A stretch of 41,920 bases of DNA from Oscillospiraceae bacterium (GTDB lineage Bacteria > Bacillota > Clostridia > Saccharofermentanales > Saccharofermentanaceae): the NCBI GenBank assembly GCA_902764825.1, contig CACWXL010000027.1:1-41920 (forward strand), given 5' to 3'. The translations under genes and the position numbers were made by a program. The notes under the pieces are model-generated. The model was given only the letters and a program-made list of their open reading frames with translations. It was not told where the DNA came from and did not search any database. Below, piece after piece: positions 8,753-16,564 of this stretch; the first letter of the stretch is position 1; the number at the start of each line of letters is the position of its first letter.

Positions 8753-9594
8753 ATGCCGTCGACCTCTTCTTTTATCTTTCTGCCTTCATCGAGCAAGTCT
8801 CTAAGGCCGTCGAAATCATCTTCCACAAGCGCTTTTCTGTACTTAGCGAGTTCTTCCTGAAGGTGGTCGATCTCGAAGATCAGGTTGTCCTTATTCTCCA
8901 GAAAGAGCTGTGTCCACATCGTCGGATTGAGCCATGCGACTCTGGTCATGTCCTTGTATGAACCTGCCGAGAACCCCTTATGATTCCTTGCTGAAGGGCT
9001 CTTGATGTAAGCATTGGATACGAGATGTGCCATCTGCGAAGTGAAGGCGATCATCTTATCGTGCTCATCGGCGTGAGATAAATGATAGCTTCCAAAACCG
9101 CAAGGTGAGAGAAGATCCTTTACTCTGTCTAACAGGAACATGTCATCGAATCTCGGCGGTACGACGACCATCGGCGCACCGAAATACATGTCGCCTCTTG
9201 AATGCGTCATGCCGGAGAATTTCGTTCCTGCCATCGGATGGCATCCGACAAAAAGGAGTCCGTTCTCTTCAGCGATCTTAAAGCACTTCTCGCATACGAG
9301 ACGCTTCGTGCCGCACGCATCGATTATCATACCTTTTTTGTTGAAGTGCTCCTTATGCTCTTCCATCCAGTTGATGCTTGCTTCAGGATATAAAGAGAGG
9401 ATAACAAGATCACATTCACCGAGATTCTCATCTGTCAGTTCATCGTCAATGATGCCCTGCATCTTCGCCATCTGCGAAATGCTCTTTGTACGGTTCCAGC
9501 CATAAACCACCGCTTCGCTCTCATTCTCTTTATATGCCTTTGCGAATGATGCTCCGATAAGACCAAGACCTACAACTCCGACTGTTATCTTCAT
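8749..9594 (-). CDS. tyrA: Prephenate dehydrogenase
   Basis: Oxidative decarboxylation of prephenate to 4-hydroxyphenylpyruvate, the committed step to tyrosine. The 281 residues contain an N-terminal Rossmann motif GLGLIGAS, a WNRT cofactor-specificity segment, and the family signature GCHPMAGTKFSG with the catalytic His. No C-terminal ACT domain is present, so tyrosine feedback may act elsewhere (for instance on AroF). Use of arogenate rather than prephenate cannot be excluded from sequence. It is second in the shikimate operon, so chorismate mutase (in the trifunctional protein) and this enzyme complete a route to tyrosine. Confidence 0.93.
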   Translation of the reverse strand: MKITVGVVGLGLIGASFAKAYKENESEAVVYGWNRTKSISQMAKMQGIIDDELTDENLGECDLVILSLYPEASINWMEEHKEHFNKKGMIIDACGTKRLVCEKCFKIAEENGLLFVGCHPMAGTKFSGMTHSRGDMYFGAPMVVVPPRFDDMFLLDRVKDLLSPCGFGSYHLSHADEHDKMIAFTSQMAHLVSNAYIKSPSARNHKGFSAGSYKDMTRVAWLNPTMWTQLFLENKDNLIFEIDHLQEELAKYRKALVEDDFDGLRDLLDEGRKIKEEVDGI

Positions 9595-9624
9595 TTTAAA
9601 TACACTTCCTTTTCGAACTTATAA

Positions 9625-9652
9625 AAAAGACGCTGACATAATTATCAGCGCC
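9625..9652 (-). terminator. Intergenic terminator between aroF and tyrA
   Basis: The minus strand reads a stem GGCGCTGA/TCAGCGTC (9645-9652 with 9629-9636) followed by TTTTTTAT. It should reduce read-through from aroF into tyrA, unless a second promoter or a processing step serves the distal genes. Confidence 0.75.
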
Positions 9653-9659
9653 TTGTTGA

Positions 9660-10658
9660 TCACAGAATGCTTCTTGCTTTTGCAATTGCTTCCATTACTT
9701 CTCCGAACTGTGCAGGCGTAAGCTGCTGTGCTGCGTCGGAGAGGGCCTTTTCCGGATTGCAGTGAACTTCGATCTCGAGTGCATCCGCGCCGGAAACCAC
9801 CGCTGCCATGGACATCGGCTTAATGAGGCTGGACTTGCCTGTTGCATGTGAAGGGTCACCTACGACAGGAAGGTGTGTGATCTGCTTCAATACTGAGATG
9901 GCGCTTACGTCGAATGTGTTTCTCGTGTAAGTCTCATATGTCCTGATGCCTCTCTCGCAGAGGATAACGTTCGGGTTGCCCTCGCTCATGATGTACTCGG
10001 CGCTCATCAGGAGCTCCTTGATCGTAGCGGAAAGGCCGCGCTTTAAGAGGATCGGCTTGCCTGTCTTGCCGAGTGCCTTAAGAAGGTCAAAGTTCTGCAT
10101 GTTCCTTGCACCGACCTGAAGAAAATCAACGTCCTCGAAAACCGGGATCTGCTCAGGGCTCATGATCTCGGAGCAGATGGGAAGGCCGGTCTCTTTCTTG
10201 GCTTCGAGAAGAAGCCTGATGCCCTCTTCGTGAAGCCCCTGGAAATCGTAAGGAGATGTTCTCGGCTTGAATGCGCCGCCTCTTAAGATCGTTGCGCCTG
10301 CTGCCTTGACTGCTCTTGCCGCGCTCATGATCTGCTCTTCGCTTTCTACGGAGCAGGGACCTGCGATGACAGCGAAATTGCCTCCGCCGATCTTGACTCC
10401 GGATACATCAACGACCGTGTCCTCAGGATGGAACTTTCTGTTTGCTTTCTTGAAGGTCTCTGATACTCTCGTGACCTTCTCGATGATGTCCAGACCCTGG
10501 AGCATATCGATATCTACCGTCGATGTATCGCCGATAAGGCCTAATACGGTGCAGAACTCACCCTTTGACTCGTTGACCTTAAGGCCCTTATCCTCGAACC
10601 ATGAGATGAGGCTCGCGATCTGTTCTTTTGTTGCCGTGTTCTTAAGTACTGCAATCAT
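9660..10658 (-). CDS. aroF: 3-deoxy-7-phosphoheptulonate synthase (DAHP synthase, AroF type I-beta)
   Basis: Condenses PEP with erythrose 4-phosphate, the entry step of the pathway. The 332 residues split into an N-terminal ~70-residue ferredoxin-like regulatory domain ([14 protein letters not shown] onward) and a TIM barrel with [30 protein letters not shown] and PSHATG motifs. Proteins with this N-terminal domain are feedback-regulated by aromatic amino acids in related bacteria, so tyrosine or phenylalanine inhibition is plausible. Start supported by AAGGAG seven to eight bases upstream. The gene follows an apparent attenuator (10717-10842) and is followed by a terminator before tyrA. Confidence 0.95.
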   Translation of the reverse strand: MIAVLKNTATKEQIASLISWFEDKGLKVNESKGEFCTVLGLIGDTSTVDIDMLQGLDIIEKVTRVSETFKKANRKFHPEDTVVDVSGVKIGGGNFAVIAGPCSVESEEQIMSAARAVKAAGATILRGGAFKPRTSPYDFQGLHEEGIRLLLEAKKETGLPICSEIMSPEQIPVFEDVDFLQVGARNMQNFDLLKALGKTGKPILLKRGLSATIKELLMSAEYIMSEGNPNVILCERGIRTYETYTRNTFDVSAISVLKQITHLPVVGDPSHATGKSSLIKPMSMAAVVSGADALEIEVHCNPEKALSDAAQQLTPAQFGEVMEAIAKARSIL

Positions 10659-10716
10659 TTTATTTATCTCCTTACTATTCGGGTTCGGATCCCCTTATGT
10701 CACTGATTTAACTTGA

Positions 10717-10757
10717 ATAAAAAACGCTGCCGGGCCTTTAGCGTACCCTGCAGCGTT
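10717..10757 (-). terminator. Leader terminator (attenuator) upstream of aroF
   Basis: A 12-bp stem with one mismatch (10723-10734 with 10746-10757) is followed on the minus strand by six Ts. It sits 59 bases before the aroF start, so it can only act as a conditional (attenuation) terminator. Confidence 0.88.
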
Positions 10758-10821
10758 ATTCAAATCAAATCATATCTTTGGTTCTCTTAGGCGCTAGCAA
10801 AAGCCGCTTTAGTTCGTCTCC

Positions 10822-10842
10822 CTAAAGTAGTAGTAATAGCAT
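10822..10842 (-). CDS. Putative leucine leader peptide (MLLLLL)
   Basis: A seven-codon frame ATG CTA TTA CTA CTA CTT TAG is preceded by AAGGAG with ideal 7-base spacing. The peptide is Met followed by five Leu. Directly downstream the RNA can form a hairpin CTTTAG (10822-10827) / CTAAAG (10807-10812), whose 3' arm overlaps GCGGC (10803-10807). GCGGC can pair with GCTGC of the terminator stem, giving the alternative structure expected of ribosome-mediated attenuation. A leucine run is unexpected in front of an aromatic gene. Translation is inferred, not proven. Confidence 0.65.
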   Translation of the reverse strand: MLLLLL

Positions 10843-10872
10843 AAGGAATCTCCTTAAATCAAAACTGCGGTT

Positions 10873-10901
10873 ATTAAATCACACCTTTTTGCATATTGCA
10901 A
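10873..10901 (-). promoter_or_regulatory. Promoter of the aroF leader
   Basis: On the minus strand TTGCAA (10896-10901), a 17-bp spacer and TTTAAT (10873-10878) lie 31 bp upstream of the leader peptide start. Confidence 0.55.
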
Positions 10902-10944
10902 TAACTAATACCAATTTACTAGGTTTCTCCGTCTTCTGCGTTCT

Positions 10945-11466
10945 TTATGCGAAGTCTTCCAGCCCCGTCTTCTCATGGATCATGTAAGCAACTCCGTCAG
11001 GATCCATATTAAGCGCGACTGCGATCTCGTTGTTCATCCTGTTCCTCGCATCGGTCAGGGCACGCTCGTCCTGCGCGTTCAAATGCTTGCCTTCCTTGGC
11101 GAGCTTCTCTGCGTGTCTGTTGATGAGATAGATCAGTCCGACTATATCTTCCCTGCTGCCGTTAACGATGATGTCCGTAAATGTAGCCTTGCGCTCATTA
11201 CGGTCTTCGATCCAGCTGCAGTTATCGATCGGTAGCTTGTCGATCAGGGCGATTGCTTCCTTCTTCGAAGCGACAGGCCTGATGCGGCTTACCTGAGCCT
11301 CATTATCGAGCGGCACGTATACGTACTGGGATCTTGCTACAAAGAGCGGCTTTAGAACATAGTATTTCTGAGGTTTCTCTTTGAAAAAACTGATGTCTTT
11401 GATGTCGTCTATCTGACAAACGCCGCTGCCGGCATAAACGATATTGTCGCCAATCTTAAAGCCCAT
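10945..11466 (-). CDS. CarD/CdnL-like transcription regulator
   Basis: The N-terminal ~60 residues (FKIGDNIVYAGSGVCQIDDI, YYVLKPLF, YVYVPLD) match the RNA-polymerase-interacting Tudor-like domain shared by CarD, CdnL and the Mfd RID. The helical C-terminal ~100 residues carry the family's DNA-contacting region. At 173 residues it has typical CarD length. CarD proteins bind the RNA polymerase beta subunit and tune open-complex stability; the target genes here are unknown. It is transcribed toward the aroF leader, and I see no clear terminator between them. Confidence 0.88.
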   Translation of the reverse strand: MGFKIGDNIVYAGSGVCQIDDIKDISFFKEKPQKYYVLKPLFVARSQYVYVPLDNEAQVSRIRPVASKKEAIALIDKLPIDNCSWIEDRNERKATFTDIIVNGSREDIVGLIYLINRHAEKLAKEGKHLNAQDERALTDARNRMNNEIAVALNMDPDGVAYMIHEKTGLEDFA

Positions 11467-11761
11467 ACGAACCTGCCTTTCTTAGAATTTCTAAAAAATA
11501 TTTATAAAATTTGCGAAAAAGTATTTGTAATTTTCGAATTATGGTATATACTAACAGTTTTTATTTTAGCACGGGTAAGTCAAGTGTGTGGTAGACAAAT
11601 TCGACAAAAAACGCTCTATTTCGCGCAATTCATTTGACTTTGCCCACATTTTGCCCCCGTTTTTTGAGCAGTTAAAATGCCCGTGGGAGCTCTTAAAAGT
11701 CCCCACAGGCATTCCTTATGATTTTCGCTTTGTAATGATCCGCCTTACCGGCGTCTTAGTT
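11467..11761. other. Intergenic region between carD-like and PPK2 genes
   Basis: About 295 bp, AT-rich next to carD. It holds the PPK2 terminator and presumably the carD promoter. I see no convincing gene in it. Confidence 0.6.
11674..11713 (-). terminator. Terminator of the PPK2 gene
   Basis: The minus strand reads AATGCC-GTGGG paired with CCCAC-GGCATT (one bulge on each side), followed by TTTTAACT. It lies 49 bp downstream of the PPK2 stop codon. Confidence 0.75.
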
Positions 11762-13249
11762 TCAGTCCTTGCTGCCCTTATCGCATGCTTCCTTGATCCT
11801 GTCGATCACGATCTCAAGTGCCTTGATACGCGCATACTTCTTGTCGACTGATTCAAGTATGTACCAGGGTGCAAACTCTGTCGAAGTCTTCTTGATCATC
11901 TCATTGATCGCGGTCTCGTACTTGTCCCACTTTTCGCGGTTGCGCCAGTCCTCATCAGTGATCTTCCACTGCTTCTCGGGATTTGCCTGGCGCTCCTTAA
12001 AGCGCTTGAGCTGCGTGCGCTTGTCGATCTGAACCCAGAACTTGATGACGACTGCGCCCCAATCGGTGAGCTCTTTTTCGAACTCATTGATCTCGTTATA
12101 AGCTCTCTGCCAGTCATTCTCAGAGCAGAAGCCTTCGATTCGCTCGACCATGACCCTGCCGTACCACGTGCGGTCAAAGATCGCAACGTGGCCTGTCCTC
12201 GGAAGCCTCGTCCAGAATCTCCAGAGGAAGTGCCTGTTCTTCTCGTGCGGCTCCGGACTTGCTATAGGAAGCACCTCATATCCTCTCGGATCGAGCGCGC
12301 CCGTGATACGCTTGATGTTGCCGCCCTTGCCTGCAGCATCCCAGCCCTCATAGCAGATGATGACCGGTATCTTCTTCCTGTAGAGCTTGTTGTGCAGATC
12401 ACGGAGCTCATCCTGGAGTTTATCGAGCTTCTCCTCATATTCCTCGTCCGTGAGCGTCTTGTCCTTAAGTTCGATCTCCTTAAGGAGCGGCGTCTTCTTG
12501 AGCGGGAAAACATTCTGCAGGATCGGCGCTGCCGTATTCTGGTTCTTTAATGCCGTCTCGATCCCCTGATTCAGGAACTCAAGGACCTGGAGCTCAGCAA
12601 ACTTCTTATCCTTACTGTCGATGATGTACCACGGTGCCGTCGGATTATTCGTATCCTTCAGATACTGGTCGTAGACCTCAAGGCAGTCGTCGTAGTGCTT
12701 ATTCTCATAAAGGTCTCCCTTATCGACACGCCACTTCGTGTCTTTGTCATCCAGGAGCTTTTCGAGCCTCTCCTTCTGTTCCTTCTTGCTTATCTGGAAG
12801 AAGAACTTCATTACGAGATAGCCGTTATCAACAAGCGTCCTCTCCGTCTTGTTGATCGAATCGATCATCTCCTCATACTCTTCGTCATCGAGATAATCCT
12901 CAACTCTGGCATCCGTGATCTCCTCCATCCAGAAGGTGTCATAGAATGCGAACTTTCCCTTCTCCGGGATCTCCTTCATGTAGCGGTATAGGAACGGATA
13001 TCTGAGTTCCTCCTTCGTCGGCTTTGGGAAAGTCTTGACCCTGAAAAATCTCGGGTCGATGTTCTTAATGATCTTTCCTAAGACGCTGCCTTTTCCTGCC
13101 GCACCCCAGCCTTCAAACATGACCATTACCGGAAGCCCTGCTTCCTTTATCTTCATCTGGGCCGCGAAAAGCTTGGCCCTCTCCTCTTCCAATCTCTTTG
13201 TGAACTCTTCATCTTCAGGCTTGGCAACCTTAACAAAATCTTTCAGCAT
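11762..13249 (-). CDS. Tandem-domain polyphosphate kinase 2 (polyphosphate:AMP phosphotransferase type)
   Basis: A 495-residue protein made of two PPK2 domains. The first (about 15-235) has Walker A GWGAAGKGS at 47-55 but FYDTFWMEE at 102-110 where active domains have a DRxWYGR motif. The second (about 265-490) has Walker A GWDAAGKGG at 302-310 and an intact IFDRTWYGR at 357-365. Two-domain (class II) enzymes use polyphosphate to phosphorylate AMP to ADP; by motif content the C-terminal domain is the likely catalytic one and the N-terminal one is degenerate. Start supported by GGAGG seven bases upstream. Single-gene unit with its own terminator. Confidence 0.92.
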   Translation of the reverse strand: MLKDFVKVAKPEDEEFTKRLEEERAKLFAAQMKIKEAGLPVMVMFEGWGAAGKGSVLGKIIKNIDPRFFRVKTFPKPTKEELRYPFLYRYMKEIPEKGKFAFYDTFWMEEITDARVEDYLDDEEYEEMIDSINKTERTLVDNGYLVMKFFFQISKKEQKERLEKLLDDKDTKWRVDKGDLYENKHYDDCLEVYDQYLKDTNNPTAPWYIIDSKDKKFAELQVLEFLNQGIETALKNQNTAAPILQNVFPLKKTPLLKEIELKDKTLTDEEYEEKLDKLQDELRDLHNKLYRKKIPVIICYEGWDAAGKGGNIKRITGALDPRGYEVLPIASPEPHEKNRHFLWRFWTRLPRTGHVAIFDRTWYGRVMVERIEGFCSENDWQRAYNEINEFEKELTDWGAVVIKFWVQIDKRTQLKRFKERQANPEKQWKITDEDWRNREKWDKYETAINEMIKKTSTEFAPWYILESVDKKYARIKALEIVIDRIKEACDKGSKD

Positions 13250-13430
13250 AAAAATACCTCCGATCCCCGGCAGTCATAAAGACCACCTAAAATTTTCCTT
13301 ACACTTTAATTATGAGAACTCCGCCGCCAATATGTAAGTCGGGAATTGCAATATTTTAAGGCGTTCGCATTGTGCAGAAGATATAGGTTGTAAGTAATTT
13401 ACTGCCGGATTTAGGCCTTGTTAATATTTC

Positions 13431-13524
13431 GATAACGAAAATCGGAATATCGTCACCAAAATGTTGATTTCAGTTCGATTTTTCACATTCTGATAACGAA
13501 AACCGGGAAATCGTCACCAAAATG
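13431..13524. repeat. Two-copy 33-bp direct repeat, 61-bp period
   Basis: Copies at 13431-13463 and 13492-13524 share GATAACGAAAA, then a variable CGG core, then ATCGTCACCAAAATG, differing at only a few positions. Only two copies are present and the spacers differ, so this is not a CRISPR. Confidence 0.75.
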
Positions 13525-13587
13525 ACGACACGCACTTCATTCACAGAGCCGGTTCGAATCCCGCACAGGATATTCCCATCATCCGCC

Positions 13588-13612
13588 CATAAAAAATGGG
13601 GCAAAAGCCCCT
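13588..13612 (-). terminator. Terminator downstream of the 44-residue small gene
   Basis: A GGGGC/GCCCC stem with a TTTT loop is followed on the minus strand by ATTTTTTAT. It lies about 45 bp beyond the stop of the small gene at 13653. Confidence 0.65.
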
Positions 13613-13652
13613 TATACTTAAAAGACACCGCAAACGATACCCGGTTACCTTA

Positions 13653-13787
13653 TCAGCTGACTCTTATCTCTTCCATGAAGGCTTCGTAGTCGACTCTGTC
13701 GAGTTCAGCTTCTTCATTCAGATAGTCGAGCATTGTGGTGCTGCTCTGTTCGCTTTCAACACTGTGATCGTAAGAATAGTCTTCCAT
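13653..13787 (-). CDS. Small acidic protein, 44 residues
   Basis: An ATG-to-TGA frame of 44 codons beginning MEDYSYDHSVES and ending MEEIRVS, preceded by AGGTG eight bases upstream and followed by an intrinsic terminator. The product is strongly acidic, rich in Glu, Asp, Ser and Tyr, and has no Cys or membrane segment. The own ribosome binding site and terminator argue for a real gene in an otherwise non-coding stretch. I recognise no family. Confidence 0.55.
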   Translation of the reverse strand: MEDYSYDHSVESEQSSTTMLDYLNEEAELDRVDYEAFMEEIRVS

Positions 13788-13941
13788 AACCGAAACACCT
13801 TATTAAGATTACTGTCCGTATTCTACTACTACTTATCCGAAAATTTTTATTACATTTTATTTCGTAACCAAATAATCATATTACAGGGCTCATGTTCGAA
13901 AAATAATTGCAGTATTTTTACTTTAAGGGTATTATCTTCTC

Positions 13942-14364
13942 ATGAATAAAAAACAATTAACAATTACACTTTCTGTCATCGCCGGTGTTCTTGTCCTCAT
14001 TCTGGTAATAGCGCTGGTCATCCGCAGCTGCAATAAGAAGGACGTTCTGGTTCCTACTGAAACCACGACCACAGCTGAGGAGACTACTACAACCGAAGCT
14101 ACAACAGAATCCGAGACTGAACCTCCCATCACCACTGAAGAGGGTGAAGTCATCATCGGACCTGACGACGGTGCTACAACAACTACAACTTCTGCAACGA
14201 CTGATTCCGGCAGCGGTTCAGGTTCAGGTTCCGGTTCGGCAACTAACACACCTAAGCCGACCGCAACTCCCACACCCAAGGCTGCTGATCCCACGCCCAA
14301 GCCGACTTCATCCGAAGACAACGGCGTGATCGAATTACCCTTCGTTCCGGCTGATCAGATCTGA
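13942..14364 (+). CDS. Membrane-anchored Thr/Ser/Pro-rich low-complexity protein
   Basis: Residues 1-30 form a short basic start and one hydrophobic helix (about 8-28), followed by a 110-residue extracellular-type tail rich in Thr and Glu (ETTTTAEETTTTEATTES), a Gly-Ser run and PTPKPTxTPTPK repeats. Such Thr/Pro linkers are typical of surface-exposed or cell-wall-spanning regions, but no folded domain or sorting signal follows. The frame on the opposite strand is a compositional shadow. The ribosome binding site is weak (AAGGG 12 bases upstream). Ends at a good terminator. Function unknown. Confidence 0.68.
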   Translation: MNKKQLTITLSVIAGVLVLILVIALVIRSCNKKDVLVPTETTTTAEETTTTEATTESETEPPITTEEGEVIIGPDDGATTTTTSATTDSGSGSGSGSGSATNTPKPTATPTPKAADPTPKPTSSEDNGVIELPFVPADQI

Positions 14365-14390
14365 CAGACCAAACAACAACGACACTTAAT

Positions 14391-14423
14391 AAGCCCCGTT
14401 CAATTCAGGACGGGGCATTTATT
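14391..14423. terminator. Bidirectional terminator between convergent genes
   Basis: The stem GCCCCGT/ACGGGGC (14393-14399 with 14410-14416) is followed by ATTTATTT on the plus strand; the minus strand reads the same stem followed by a less T-rich tail. It can end both the Thr-rich gene and the ABC exporter transcript. Confidence 0.8.
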
Positions 14424-14453
14424 TGTTGTCTTTATGAAGGGGGCGGTAAATGA

Positions 14454-16142
14454 TCAGAACTCTATCTTCCTGTCACAGATCTCCAGAGCTGCGGCACGGT
14501 GCGTTACGATAATGACCGTCTTGTCGGTCAGTGCGCGAAGGTTCTCTAAGAGTTTTTTCTCAGTAGCATCATCAAGCGCGCTGGTAGCTTCATCAAGGAC
14601 CAGGATGGGAGCTTCGGAAAAGATCGCGCGGGCAATTGCGATCCTCTGCATCTGGCCTTCGGAAAGGCCCGTTCCGCGCTCGCCCAATACAGTATCGATA
14701 CCGTTATCGAGTTCACCGATAAAAGAGTCAGCGCAGGCGATCTTCAGCGCTTCATTGATGCGTGTATCGTCAGATGAATAAGACTTATCCGCAAAGCTTA
14801 CGATCTCACGGACGGTTCCGCTCATGAGCTTGTTGCCCTGCGGAACGTAAGCGAAAAGCCTCTGCCACGACGAAGTAAGTTCTTTTCGAGAACCGTCATT
14901 AAGCGCGACATAACGCATGCCCGAATCAGGCTTATAGATTCCCATGAGGAGCATCAGCGCAGTGGACTTTCCGCATCCGCTGTGGCCCGTGAATGCAACG
15001 TACTCGCCCTTGGCAATTGCAAGATCAAGTGAAGTTACCGCAACAGGCATATTGTCTTTGGAAATGCCGTCGACTTTATTTGATGCGGGATAGTATGTGT
15101 AAGAGACATTGTCCAGACCTATGCCTGCAAACGAATCTTTATAGAAAGCGGCAACGGCATCACCGGACTCGATCGATTCAGCGATATCGTCATCGAATGT
15201 CTCGATCTCCATGAGACGCTCTGCACTCGCGATCATCTGATACCAGCGCGGCAGGTAACCTGTGATGTTTGCAAAAGGTGACTGGATCTGCGTTATGAGC
15301 TGCGTAATGGCAGTCAGGGTACCGTAACTGATGGTGCCGGTTAAGATCCCGTATCCGCAGTAGATGACACCGAAGATATACATGCCGTTCATCGCGCCTC
15401 CGAAGCCGAAGTTGCATATATTCGAGAAACGCATGCGTCTCATGCGGGCCTTCTTGTGCGCACCGGTCTTAAGACGCTCTTCAGACTCAGTCTGTTCTTC
15501 TGCTGCAAAGGAACGGATGACCATGAGGCTCGAGATCCTCTCCTGCATGAATATCCTCACGTCGCCGTCCTTTTCCTGGACCTTCTTATGGAGTTTTTTC
15601 ATATTCTTTCTGAAAGCAAATGTCAGAAGTCCGAGAAGGATCCCCAGAGGGATCAGGATAAGCGCGAATCTCGGATCAAGGACAGTGATCATGACGAGTG
15701 CGGAGATCATCTTTACTGCCATGCCGGCAAAGCCCGGGATTATATCGGTGTAATTGTTTGCGATAAGAGTCGTGTCGTTGGTAAGCCTGTTGAGCCACTC
15801 GCCTGAATGGACTGCGCTTACGCGTCCGAAATCTTTTCGAAGGATGTTATGCATCAGCCTCTCCTTGAAAAGGTTCTCGAATGTAGAACGAGAAAGCTCG
15901 GAAAGCCAGCGCGTAATTGCATTAAGGGTCAGCTGAATAAGCACGAGTGCGACGATGCAGATTGCATTAAAGATAAATCCGTTCTTATCGCGGCCGACTG
16001 CGCTGTCGACGATGCCTCTTAAGAAAAGCGCATAAAGAACACCGCTCGCACCGTTAAGGCACTGAACAATGGTGAGCAGGACGATATATATCTTCTTTCT
16101 GCCCGGGACTTTATAAAGCCACTTTACCGCGCTCTTCTGCAT
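14454..16142 (-). CDS. ABC exporter, fused permease and ATPase
   Basis: A 562-residue half-transporter. Residues about 15-300 form a six-helix exporter domain; the ATPase domain has Walker A GHSGCGKST (386-394), the Q-loop at YVPQG, signature LSEGQ (493-497), Walker B ILVLDEA (513-519) and the switch His at 548. There is no N-terminal C39 peptidase domain, so any leader removal must be done by another protein, and the adjacent S24/S26-like protein is the obvious candidate. It overlaps that gene by 19 bp. As a likely homodimer it would export a small hydrophobic or peptide substrate; the neighbouring 37-residue peptide is the suggested cargo. Confidence 0.9.
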   Translation of the reverse strand: MQKSAVKWLYKVPGRKKIYIVLLTIVQCLNGASGVLYALFLRGIVDSAVGRDKNGFIFNAICIVALVLIQLTLNAITRWLSELSRSTFENLFKERLMHNILRKDFGRVSAVHSGEWLNRLTNDTTLIANNYTDIIPGFAGMAVKMISALVMITVLDPRFALILIPLGILLGLLTFAFRKNMKKLHKKVQEKDGDVRIFMQERISSLMVIRSFAAEEQTESEERLKTGAHKKARMRRMRFSNICNFGFGGAMNGMYIFGVIYCGYGILTGTISYGTLTAITQLITQIQSPFANITGYLPRWYQMIASAERLMEIETFDDDIAESIESGDAVAAFYKDSFAGIGLDNVSYTYYPASNKVDGISKDNMPVAVTSLDLAIAKGEYVAFTGHSGCGKSTALMLLMGIYKPDSGMRYVALNDGSRKELTSSWQRLFAYVPQGNKLMSGTVREIVSFADKSYSSDDTRINEALKIACADSFIGELDNGIDTVLGERGTGLSEGQMQRIAIARAIFSEAPILVLDEATSALDDATEKKLLENLRALTDKTVIIVTHRAAALEICDRKIEF

Positions 16143-16564
16143 TTCCTGTAAAGCCTTCCCAATAAGCTTCTTGCTCTCATAAATATAACACGAACGGGAT
16201 ATACGGCATACCAGAACCTCGAATAGAACCTGTATCCGAAGCTGTTAAAGTCGACCTCTTTGCCCTTCCTTACAAGTGAAGTGAGAACGCCGATTATCTG
16301 CTCTTCTTTGATCCCGTATTCCTTGCGCAGGCAGTTGTCACCAAGGATCACATATCCGTCGTCACACACCTTGACCACGCGGTGAAGGACATACTGACCG
16401 TTGGGACGTTTATATAAGGGGCAGTCGTATTTCTTAAGGCGGCCCTTTGGCTTTTCGATGACGAGAAGATCCCTGTCCTGCTTGATCAGGGGACGCATGC
16501 TGACGCCGACGTTTGTATAGATAAGCTTGCCGCTTTTCTCGAGTTCTTCTTCGAAACTTATCAT
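16124..16564 (-). CDS. S24/S26 (signal-peptidase-like) protease
   Basis: 146 residues. The N-terminal half holds GVSMRPLI with the expected nucleophile Ser22, then YVLHRVV with His61, then ILGDNCLR, the order found in the S24/S26 superfamily, including SipW-like proteases that use Ser/His instead of Ser/Lys. The C-terminal ~35 residues (YSRFWYAVYPVRVIFM) are moderately hydrophobic and could associate with the membrane. The start overlaps the stop of the kinase-like gene by 4 bp (ATGA). In this setting it may cleave the leader of the small peptide, which is an inference. Confidence 0.82.
   Translation of the reverse strand: MISFEEELEKSGKLIYTNVGVSMRPLIKQDRDLLVIEKPKGRLKKYDCPLYKRPNGQYVLHRVVKVCDDGYVILGDNCLRKEYGIKEEQIIGVLTSLVRKGKEVDFNSFGYRFYSRFWYAVYPVRVIFMRARSLLGRLYRKCRRAR

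Larger units (their letters stand above)
13250..13652. other. Intergenic region with repeats and tRNA-like remnant
   Basis: No gene is visible from the PPK2 start to the small gene at 13653. The stretch holds a two-copy direct repeat (13431-13524), a segment resembling a tRNA T-arm (13548-13564, GCCGG-TTCGAAT-CCCGC with one mismatch) without the rest of a tRNA, and a terminator hairpin near 13594-13607. Confidence 0.6.

Noticed and set aside
10801..10850. Aromatic leader peptide (Phe/Tyr/Trp run) before aroF
   Set aside because: No reading frame of this region contains a run of aromatic codons; the only frame with a good ribosome binding site encodes leucines.
13431..13524. CRISPR-like repeat
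   Set aside because: Only two diverged copies are present and no spacer array or cas gene is in the window.
13932..14321. Minus-strand frame of Val/Ser-rich sequence
   Set aside because: It is antisense to the Thr/Ser-rich membrane protein, which has a membrane helix followed by a polar tail and a downstream terminator.
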